NCBI GenBank assembly: GCA_002441555.1 | Contig: DJWK01000023.1 | Location: 1 to 9,521 of the forward strand | DNA: 9,521 nucleotides | DNA from: Thermodesulfobacteriaceae bacterium UBA6232 | Lineage (GTDB): Bacteria; Desulfobacterota; Thermodesulfobacteria; Thermodesulfobacteriales; Thermodesulfobacteriaceae | Reading direction: 5' to 3' | Shown here: in pieces, positions 1 through 6,149 of the stretch | Numbering within the stretch: position 1 is the first letter of the stretch | Layout of the letters: every line of letters starts with the position of its first letter | Made by a program: the position numbers and the translations under genes | Notes under the pieces: generated by a model | The model's input: only the letters and a program-made list of their open reading frames with translations | Told to the model about the DNA's origin: nothing | The model's database searches: none

Positions 1-1329
1 GTTCATGCACTTTGGAAACCTGTTCCAGGAAGATTCAAAGATTACATAAGCCTTCCCAAGCCCAACATGTATCAAAGTTTGCATACCACAGTAGTTGGCC
101 CTGAAGGTAAAAAAATAGAAATTCAAATTAGAACAGAATATATGGATAAAATTGCCAACGAAGGTATAGCAGCCCATTTTCTCTACAAAGAGGGGGCAAG
201 CATTGATGCTTCAAAATACAAGCAATTTGAATGGATTTCCAAACTCATTGAACTTCAAAAGGAACTACGCCATCCTCGGGAATTTCTTGAATCCCTTAAA
301 TTGGATCTCTTTCCTGAAGAAATCTATGTTTTTACTCCCAAGGGAGATGTTATTGTTTTACCGGTTGATGCAACCCCAGTAGATTTTGCCTATGCCATTC
401 ATACTGAAGTAGGGCACCGCTGTGTAAGAGCCTATGTCAATGAAAAGCTTGTTCCTTTAGATTATAAACTTCAAACAGGAGATACCGTTCGTATTGAAAC
501 CTCTCCTCACCAAAAACCAAGTAGAGATTGGTTAAAATTTGTTAAAACAAGCAGAGCTCGCTCAAGAATAAAACAGTGGTTTAAACAGGAAGAAAAGGAA
601 AAACAAATTGCCCTTGGCAAGGAACTTCTCCTAAGAGAATTGAGAAAGGTAAACTTTGCCCTGGGAGATTTTCAAAGGGAGCCCCATTTAACTCAACTTC
701 TTCATAGGTTATCACTAAAAAATCAGGATGAATTATTTATCCTAATAGGCACAGGAAAATTAAATCCTAAACAAATTCTAAAAATTTACAGCGAAATAAA
801 TAAAGAATTTAGATCCCTTGAAGAAGAACCTCACGAAATCATTACTTATCATAAACCCCATGAGGAAAGAATAGGAGAAAAAGCTCTCTCATTGAGTCTT
901 TCTGTTGATGGTTCAACGGATCTCCTCTTTCATCTTGCTCAATGCTGCAGACCTATTCCAGGAGATGAGGTTATAGGATACATCACGAGAGGTAAGGGAA
1001 TCTCTGTTCATAGGGTTGATTGCCCCAATCTTAGAGATCTTGACCCTGAAAGGATGATTGAGGTCCAATGGGAAAAGCCCGACGGCAGGGTTTATCCGGC
1101 TCATCTTTATGTGGTATCCTTAGACAGAAAAGGGCTTCTTGCCAGTGTATCTTCGGCCATAGCCAGTGCAGAAGGAAATATTCTTAAAGCAGAAGTTAGA
1201 ACAACTCCTGATAAAAAGGCCTATTTTGAAATCTATGTAGAAGTAACTGATAAATCACATTTAGATAGAGTGATAGCTAATATAAGTAAAGTTGAGGGTG
1301 TTTTAAAAGTAGAAAGAAAACTTGTTTAA
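1..1329 (+). CDS. relA: RelA/SpoT-family (p)ppGpp synthetase, C-terminal part (5' end outside window)
   Basis: The reading frame is open from base 1, and 22 codons precede the first ATG at 67, so that ATG is internal and the true start lies left of the window. About 442 residues are visible; family members are usually about 720-750. The missing part should hold the HD hydrolase domain and the first half of the synthetase. Visible domains, in fragment numbering: end of the ppGpp synthetase domain (about 1-75; RFKDYISLPKPN, YQSLHTTV, EIQIRT); TGS domain (about 106-167; IYVFTPKGD, AIHTEVGHRC); a helical linker; the Cys-rich zinc-finger-like region (HLAQCC with C315 and C316, then HRVDCPNL with C341); and a C-terminal ACT domain (about 366-442). 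The enzyme makes the alarmone (p)ppGpp on stalled ribosomes. Whether it also hydrolyses it, and whether it is RelA, SpoT or a single bifunctional Rel, cannot be told because the HD domain is not in view. Its stop overlaps the convergent rpmB stop. Confidence 0.97.
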   Translation, partial: VHALWKPVPGRFKDYISLPKPNMYQSLHTTVVGPEGKKIEIQIRTEYMDKIANEGIAAHFLYKEGASIDASKYKQFEWISKLIELQKELRHPREFLESLKLDLFPEEIYVFTPKGDVIVLPVDATPVDFAYAIHTEVGHRCVRAYVNEKLVPLDYKLQTGDTVRIETSPHQKPSRDWLKFVKTSRARSRIKQWFKQEEKEKQIALGKELLLRELRKVNFALGDFQREPHLTQLLHRLSLKNQDELFILIGTGKLNPKQILKIYSEINKEFRSLEEEPHEIITYHKPHEERIGEKALSLSLSVDGSTDLLFHLAQCCRPIPGDEVIGYITRGKGISVHRVDCPNLRDLDPERMIEVQWEKPDGRVYPAHLYVVSLDRKGLLASVSSAIASAEGNILKAEVRTTPDKKAYFEIYVEVTDKSHLDRVIANISKVEGVLKVERKLV

Positions 1330-1523
1330 CTCACAGCCTTTTGAATTTTTCCCGCTTTTATACAGCGGGTGCAAACCTTCATTCTTTTTACCTGACCATT
1401 AGGTAACCTAACCCTAACTTTTTGAATATTGGGATACCACCAGCGGCTGGATCTCTTTCCAGAATGACTAACCTGATTTCCACAGGAAGGTCTTTTTCCA
1501 CAAATTTCACAAATCTTTGACAT
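1326..1523 (-). CDS. rpmB: 50S ribosomal protein L28, zinc-binding (C+) form
   Basis: This 65-residue basic protein matches L28. It starts MSKICEICGKRPSCGNQVSH, has the SGKRSSRWWYPNIQKVRV core and ends near CTRCIKAGKIQKA. It is a structural component of the large ribosomal subunit. Two CxxC pairs (C5/C8 and C51/C54) give the four ligands of a zinc ribbon, so this is the zinc-containing paralogue type; a further Cys lies at C14. The length is typical of short bacterial L28. The ATG at 1523-1521 is preceded by AAGGGGGC about nine bases upstream, an acceptable but imperfect Shine-Dalgarno. It lies 66 bp downstream of bamA on the same strand and may be read through from that operon or from its own promoter in the gap. 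Its TAA stop shares the TTAA at 1326-1329 with the convergent rel stop, so the two 3' ends overlap by four bases. Confidence 0.96.
   Translation of the reverse strand: MSKICEICGKRPSCGNQVSHSGKRSSRWWYPNIQKVRVRLPNGQVKRMKVCTRCIKAGKIQKAVS
1351..1369. other. Perfect 6-bp GC-rich inverted repeat within the 3' end of rpmB, just past the rel stop
   Basis: CCCGCT (1351-1356) and AGCGGG (1364-1369) are perfect reverse complements around the 7-base loop TTTATAC. In this A+T-rich window such a stem stands out. It lies 22 bases downstream of the rel stop and is inside the rpmB codons for the CIKAG segment. Neither strand has the uninterrupted T-run of an intrinsic terminator immediately after the stem: the + side continues TGCAAACCTTC, the - side AAAAATTC. 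It could still form a structure at the end of rel mRNA that blocks 3' exonuclease or slows polymerase. It may equally be a by-product of rpmB coding. Confidence 0.4.
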
Positions 1524-1555
1524 TTATCTTTGCCCCCTTTAAAGAGTTTTTCCAA

Positions 1556-1583
1556 AATATAATCTAAATCAAATTTTTTGCAA
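1556..1583 (-). promoter_or_regulatory. Candidate sigma70-type promoter for rpmB
   Basis: On the - strand, TTGCAA (1583-1578, 4/6 to the -35 consensus) is followed after 16 bases by TATATT (1561-1556, 5/6 to the -10 consensus). Initiation would fall near 1549, giving a leader of about 26 bases before the rpmB ATG. The gap between bamA and rpmB holds no GC-rich hairpin, so read-through from bamA is also possible. Such boxes are common by chance in A+T-rich DNA, so this is only a candidate. Confidence 0.33.
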
Positions 1584-1589
1584 GGATAA

Positions 1590-4235
1590 TTAAAATCCTC
1601 CGCCGATCTGGAAATTAAGATTAGAACTGTCTTCTCCAGGTTTTTTATCAATATTATATCCCCATTCAATTCTTAAAGGCCCAAGAGGAGAAAACCAGCG
1701 GATACCAATTCCTACACTCTTTCTAATTTCAGAAGAACTGAATTTGTATTTTTGACTCCACACGCTTCCCATATCGTAAAATAAAACTCCATTAAGATTG
1801 ATGTTTTTTATAAGAGGAAAGATAGTTTCTCCCTGAAAGTAAAACATTCTTGTTCCACCAATTCTTTCACCTGTAGTTGGATCAATGGGAGAAATATCAC
1901 CAAATTTATAACCCCTAACAGAATTAATACCTCCGAGGAAAAATCTTTCATAAACAGGAACTTTTTTGCCTGAGCCCTCAGGTATATAACCATATCCAAA
2001 AACAAGATGTCCTGTAATTTTTCCTACAGGAAAATAAACCTGATGTTCTGCTGTGAACTTAACAAATTCACTATCTCCTCCGAGGAAACCTCCTGCATAG
2101 GAAAGACCAAGTTCGTGATACCACCCTTTAGTTGGCAAGAAAAACCTGTTTCTCGAATCATAAAGGGCTCCAAGCTCAAAGGCACTGGTTATGTGAATAT
2201 CCTTGGACTCTTGAAGTATAACAGAGGAATTATCAATGATGTCTTCAAGATTTGTATCATCATAACGATAGCCAAGATAAGCTGAAAATTCAGGGGTAAA
2301 AACATAGCCAATTTTTATAGATCCCCCTTTGCTATCCTTGGTAAAATCTTCGTATTCGGTCTCATAATTATAAAGGGACCATCCTAAGGAATAGCGGGTA
2401 TCTCTAAAATAGGGATCAAAAAAATTAATAGAATAGCGACTTGAGCGCGTGCCAAGTTTAGCAGCCACGCTAACCCTTTGTCCCTTTCCCAACCAGTTTC
2501 TTTGGGTTACCTCCGTAACAAAAACCAAACCCTCGCTTGAACTGTAAGCAGCTCCGATACTAAAGGTTCCGGTCAGGGCTTCCTTAACCTTTACTTTAAG
2601 ATTTAATTCATCTTCCTTAACCCCCTTTTCCTTTTCTATCTTCACATCTTCAAAAAATCCAAGCCTTCTTAAACGTTCTTCACTTTTTTCAAGTCTTCTT
2701 CCTGAATAGGGCCAACCCTCAGCAAGTAAAATTTCCCTTCTTATTACCTTATCTCTTGTTTTAGTATTACCCTCAATTTCTATGCGATTAACATAAACCA
2801 TAGGGCCTTTATCCACTTTAAATGTAACCTTTAAAGCCTTTTCACCAGGAATCCTTTCAAAATTTGTGTCCACTTTGGCATAAGCATAACCAAAATCTGA
2901 AAAGAGATGAGTTATAATAACTTCATCTTCTTTAAGCTCACCAAGGCTGAAAATTTTCCCTGGTTTGGTATTCAACCTTTTATATATCTCCTCTTCTGGA
3001 AAGAGATCCTGAATAACTTTGACTTCTTTAACTTTATACTGGGGCCCCTCTTCAATGGGAATTTTAATGACTACACCATCTTCCTCTTCTATAACTTGGG
3101 GCTCTCCGATTTTAACTTCAATATATCCCCTATTTTTATAGGCTGTTTCAATCTTTCCGAGATCCCTGTAAAGATAAGCCAAATTATAAACTCCAGGCTC
3201 TGCCTGAGGCTCAGGACTTACAACCGAAGTAAGATATCTTACATACTTTTTTATAGGGGAAAACAAAGTTTTTTCAGAAACAGAAAGATACCCCTTCAAA
3301 TCCTTATCACTAAAAGCCTTATTACCTACAAATTCTATTTTTTTGATATATTTTTTCTTCCCCTCTTTTATATTAAAAACAAGCTCTATTTGAGTTGGGT
3401 TTACTTTTTTTGTTTCAAAATTTAGCTCTGTTCCGTGAAATCCAAGCTGTTCATAGTAGGCCTTTATATTTTCCAGAGCTTTGTTTAACTTTTCTGGTGT
3501 TGGAATATCTCCTACTTTGATTTCAATTATCTTGGCAAGATCCTCGCTTTTTGCCTCCTTTATTCCCTTAAAAGTTATAGCCTTTATAGAAGGTCTCTCA
3601 ACCACTTTAAAGGTTATAATAGCGCCTCTTTCCCCTTCATCAAGTTCAACCTCAACATTCTCAAAATATCCAAGTTTAAAAAGATTTTTCAAATCCTCAT
3701 TAAGGACTTCAAAGTTTAAAATCTCTCCCTCTTTGCTCTTAAGTTTCGGTAAAAGAAGGTCTTCTCCAATTCTTTTGTTCCCAGAAAATTTTATTTCTTC
3801 AATTATTATTTTTTCTTCAAGAATTCTCTGAATTTCTTTTAGGGTCTCCTCATAAAGGGAATCCAATTTTTCTACCTTTCCTGTCACAAAGAAATAATAG
3901 GGATTTCTTTTTCCTGCCCGATAAATTTTCCAATCAAGGCTAATAGAATCTTTTATCAAAGTTAATTTGACCTCTCCAATACCGATATATTCACCAGCTT
4001 TAAGAAAAGCCAAAGCATCCTTTTCAGAAAAGGTTTTAATCTCAAGTTCATAATTAGCAGCAGAAAGTCTCTTTCTTAATCCCTCAAGATATCTCTTAAG
4101 AACCTCCTCTTTAAAAGGCTCACCATAGCCTCTTTGATTATAGAGAAGTATTTTTTCCTTGGCATAAAGAGGGGAAATAAGGACAAATCCCAAAAAAATG
4201 AAAAGAAAAAGTTTGAGACTTATTTTAGAGCTCAC
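1590..4235 (-). CDS. bamA: Outer membrane protein assembly factor BamA, with an extra N-terminal periplasmic domain
   Basis: This 881-residue Omp85-family protein is the central barrel of the BAM complex, which folds and inserts beta-barrel proteins into the outer membrane. A signal peptide covers residues 1-25 (hydrophobic LFLFIFLGFVLIS, likely cleavage after LYA). Residues about 27-140 form a domain that is not POTRA. Five POTRA repeats follow, at about 142-215, 216-293, 294-398, 399-477 and 478-553; the openings IIIEEIKFSGNKRI, YIKKIEFVGNKAF and VNRIEIEGNTKTRD are diagnostic. POTRA3 is enlarged by an insert around 320-355. The barrel spans about 554-881 and includes the Omp85 VRGY motif (773-776) and a terminal Phe (QIGGGF), the usual C-terminal barrel signal. 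E. coli BamA is 810 residues; the N-terminal domain and POTRA3 insert explain the extra length. The start is GTG (4235-4233), with AAGGAAG five bases upstream and the signal peptide directly after. The lolD stop is 11 bp upstream, in keeping with an envelope-biogenesis operon. Confidence 0.96.
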   Translation of the reverse strand: MSSKISLKLFLFIFLGFVLISPLYAKEKILLYNQRGYGEPFKEEVLKRYLEGLRKRLSAANYELEIKTFSEKDALAFLKAGEYIGIGEVKLTLIKDSISLDWKIYRAGKRNPYYFFVTGKVEKLDSLYEETLKEIQRILEEKIIIEEIKFSGNKRIGEDLLLPKLKSKEGEILNFEVLNEDLKNLFKLGYFENVEVELDEGERGAIITFKVVERPSIKAITFKGIKEAKSEDLAKIIEIKVGDIPTPEKLNKALENIKAYYEQLGFHGTELNFETKKVNPTQIELVFNIKEGKKKYIKKIEFVGNKAFSDKDLKGYLSVSEKTLFSPIKKYVRYLTSVVSPEPQAEPGVYNLAYLYRDLGKIETAYKNRGYIEVKIGEPQVIEEEDGVVIKIPIEEGPQYKVKEVKVIQDLFPEEEIYKRLNTKPGKIFSLGELKEDEVIITHLFSDFGYAYAKVDTNFERIPGEKALKVTFKVDKGPMVYVNRIEIEGNTKTRDKVIRREILLAEGWPYSGRRLEKSEERLRRLGFFEDVKIEKEKGVKEDELNLKVKVKEALTGTFSIGAAYSSSEGLVFVTEVTQRNWLGKGQRVSVAAKLGTRSSRYSINFFDPYFRDTRYSLGWSLYNYETEYEDFTKDSKGGSIKIGYVFTPEFSAYLGYRYDDTNLEDIIDNSSVILQESKDIHITSAFELGALYDSRNRFFLPTKGWYHELGLSYAGGFLGGDSEFVKFTAEHQVYFPVGKITGHLVFGYGYIPEGSGKKVPVYERFFLGGINSVRGYKFGDISPIDPTTGERIGGTRMFYFQGETIFPLIKNINLNGVLFYDMGSVWSQKYKFSSSEIRKSVGIGIRWFSPLGPLRIEWGYNIDKKPGEDSSNLNFQIGGGF

Positions 4236-4240
4236 CGATT

Positions 4241-4247
4241 CTTCCTT
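4241..4247 (-). promoter_or_regulatory. Ribosome binding site of bamA (supports GTG start)
   Basis: AAGGAAG on the - strand lies five bases before the GTG at 4235-4233. No better start with its own Shine-Dalgarno is seen nearby, and the signal peptide begins at once after this GTG. The last base of the lolD stop codon falls inside the element, so ribosomes finishing lolD sit on the bamA initiation site. Confidence 0.6.
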
Positions 4248-4927
4248 TAAGGCTTTTTATATTCTACAAGAAAACCCTCTTTAAGTAAATATACCCTGTC
4301 CATTTTTTTGGCAATCTCCATATTATGAGTAACCATAATAAGGGTTATATGAAATTCTTTGTTTAATTCAAGGAAAAGATTAAGAACTTCCTTTGCACTT
4401 TCTGGGTCAAGATTACCTGTTGGCTCATCAGCAAGCAAAAGCTCAGGTTTTAAAAAAAGGGCTCTCCCTATGGCAAGCTTTTGCCTCTCTCCACCAGAAA
4501 GAGTATAAACCCTGGCCTCTTTTTTATGAAGCAATTTCAAACGATCTAAAAGCTCATATCCAATTTTTTCAATATTCCTGAAAGATAAGCCCTCAATAAG
4601 TCCTGGAATAATGATATTTTCAAAAACATTAAGTTCTGGAAGAAGATGATAAAACTGAAAAACAAATCCGATTTTTTTTCTCCTAAGTAAAGAAAGCCCT
4701 TCATCATTTTCATAATCAATTTTTTTTCCGTTAAAAAGAAGTTCTCCAGAGGTAGGTTTATCAATGGTTCCTACAATATTTAAAAGGGTTGTTTTACCAG
4801 AACCTGATGGGCCAACAATAGCTATTTTTTCACCCCTTTCCACCTTCAAATCTATTCCCTTCAAAACTTCAATAACCTTTTCTCCATTAAAAAAGCTTTT
4901 TTTTATGCCCCTTAATTCCAAAAACAT
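4247..4927 (-). CDS. lolD: Lipoprotein-releasing system ATP-binding protein LolD
   Basis: This 226-residue ABC ATPase has every canonical motif in place: Walker A GPSGSGKT (39-46), Q-loop glutamine Q91 in VFQFYHLLPELN, signature LSGGE (143-147), Walker B LLLADE with catalytic E168, D-loop NLDP (172-175) and H-loop H201 in VTHN. Sequence and length fit the LolD/MacB/FtsE subfamily. The adjacent LolC/E permease makes LolD the clear choice over a macrolide exporter or FtsE. It is a cytoplasmic subunit that powers extraction of outer-membrane lipoproteins from the inner membrane for handover to a periplasmic carrier. The ATG at 4927-4925 comes one base after the permease stop (TAAAATG on the - strand), with GAGGAAAG at 4941-4934 as its Shine-Dalgarno, inside the permease gene. 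Such packing suggests coupled translation and balanced subunits. bamA follows 11 bp downstream. Confidence 0.94.
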   Translation of the reverse strand: MFLELRGIKKSFFNGEKVIEVLKGIDLKVERGEKIAIVGPSGSGKTTLLNIVGTIDKPTSGELLFNGKKIDYENDEGLSLLRRKKIGFVFQFYHLLPELNVFENIIIPGLIEGLSFRNIEKIGYELLDRLKLLHKKEARVYTLSGGERQKLAIGRALFLKPELLLADEPTGNLDPESAKEVLNLFLELNKEFHITLIMVTHNMEIAKKMDRVYLLKEGFLVEYKKP

Positions 4928-4928
4928 T

Positions 4929-6149
4929 TTATTCTTTCCTCAATATCTCTGCGGGATTCATGGATGAAGCCTTTTTTGCTGGATAAAGAGAAGAAAGAAG
5001 ACTTATTAATAAAGTGATAACTCCAATTAGAAAGAGATCAAAGATTTTAAGACTTACAGGCATATACTCAACTGGATAGACCTCCCCAGGAAGTTTGATA
5101 AGGGGATACTTAGAAAGAAAGATACCTGTTGCAACCCCAAGGGATAATCCCAAAATTACCCCAGTTAATGCAAGAAAAAAGCCTGCAAAAAAGAAAACTC
5201 TTAAAATATTTTTTGAGGTTGCCCCAAGGGCCCTTAAAATGGCAATATCAAGCCTCTTTTCAGAAACAAGCATAACCATCGCAGAAAGAATTGTAAAAAG
5301 GGAAACCACTACCATAAGACTTAAAACTACAAATAACCCGAGCTTTTCCATTTTTAAAGCTGAAAAGAGATTTTTATTCCACTCTTGCCAGTCAAGCACA
5401 AAATAAGAAAGCCCAAGACTTCTCAAAAGTTTTTGCTTATATTCATTAGATTTGAAGGGATCCTTAAGTTTTATCTCCAAAGAAAAATTTTGAGGATTTT
5501 TCTTAGCAGTAAAGGTTTCAAAGGGAGTAAAAACTAAATTCAAATCATAATCATAAAAGCCTGTTTCAAAAAAGCCCACCACTTTTAAGGTAGAAACCTT
5601 AGGAAAAAAACCAAAAGGTGTATAAAAGCCCTCAAGAGTTAAATATGAAAGGGTTTCTCCCTGAGCAATACCAAGCTTGTCTCTTAAACGAGCTCCAATT
5701 ATAACTGGAAGAAAATTATTTTCATCTGAAGGACCTTCCATATTAAAATACTTAAAGCCCCTTTCTTTTGAATATTCTTTTAAATCAACGGCCTTTAGAA
5801 TAATTCCCACAGGGTTGCCAGCCTTTATGATAAGGCCCTGCTCCACGGAAACAAGCTGAACACTCTTAATCTCCTCTTTGGGAAGGGTATTCTCAATTAT
5901 CTGCAGAATTTTTTTTCCTTCCAAAGGATTGTGAAAGCTTATGCTTATGTGAGGATTTAAACTGAGTATTTTTTCTGTAATTATTTCCTTAAAACCAGTA
6001 ATAACCCCATTGACAACCGTTAAGGAGGCCACACTGAGAATCACCCCTATTAAGGCAAGGATGGTAATAATCCCTGTAAATCTTTCCCTTTTTGGTGCAA
6101 GGAGATATTTTAGAGCTAACCAAATCTCCCAGGAAATCTTTATTTTCAC
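4929..6149 (-). CDS. lolC: Lipoprotein-releasing ABC transporter permease, LolC/LolE family
   Basis: The 406-residue protein has the LolC/E (FtsX-like permease) layout. A short cytoplasmic N-terminus with EIWLALKYLLAPKRERF leads to TM1 (about 26-47), a large periplasmic domain (about 50-265, beginning NGVITGFKEIITEKILSLNP), then three C-terminal TM helices (about 270-294, 318-344 and 368-390). The cytoplasmic coupling segment EKRLDIAILRALGATSKNI (297-315) would contact LolD, and the end YPAKKASSMNPAEILRKE is typical of the family. It forms the membrane channel of the lipoprotein-release machine with LolD, encoded directly downstream. Only one permease gene is visible, so it may act as a homodimer (LolF-like) rather than as a LolC-LolE pair; the family assignment is firm, the C-versus-E label is not. 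The start is GTG (6149-6147), overlapping the lysS TGA as GTGA. The upstream AGAGAAG is a weak Shine-Dalgarno, which favours translational coupling to lysS. Confidence 0.92.
   Translation of the reverse strand: MKIKISWEIWLALKYLLAPKRERFTGIITILALIGVILSVASLTVVNGVITGFKEIITEKILSLNPHISISFHNPLEGKKILQIIENTLPKEEIKSVQLVSVEQGLIIKAGNPVGIILKAVDLKEYSKERGFKYFNMEGPSDENNFLPVIIGARLRDKLGIAQGETLSYLTLEGFYTPFGFFPKVSTLKVVGFFETGFYDYDLNLVFTPFETFTAKKNPQNFSLEIKLKDPFKSNEYKQKLLRSLGLSYFVLDWQEWNKNLFSALKMEKLGLFVVLSLMVVVSLFTILSAMVMLVSEKRLDIAILRALGATSKNILRVFFFAGFFLALTGVILGLSLGVATGIFLSKYPLIKLPGEVYPVEYMPVSLKIFDLFLIGVITLLISLLSSLYPAKKASSMNPAEILRKE

Noticed and set aside
1399..1411. Inverted repeat TTAGGT-A-ACCTAA as an operator
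   Set aside because: It lies inside rpmB codons, has a one-base centre, matches no regulator site I know and has no second copy in the window. Probably chance.
1388..1669. 93-codon - strand frame spanning the end of bamA, the gap and part of rpmB
   Set aside because: It overlaps two confirmed genes in another frame and shows no motif; rpmB explains the region.
2907..3425. 172-codon open frame on the + strand opposite bamA
   Set aside because: It is wholly antisense to a well-supported bamA. Its translation is Phe/Ile/Asn/Leu-rich with no recognisable domain, and it lacks a convincing ribosome site. It is the mirror of Lys/Glu-rich codons.
3481..3831. 116-codon open frame on the + strand opposite bamA
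   Set aside because: Antisense to POTRA-coding sequence; Ser/Phe/Leu-rich low-complexity product typical of a complementary-strand shadow.
5095..5406. 103-codon open frame on the + strand opposite the Lol permease
   Set aside because: Antisense to the C-terminal membrane segments of the permease; no family resemblance and no independent initiation signal.
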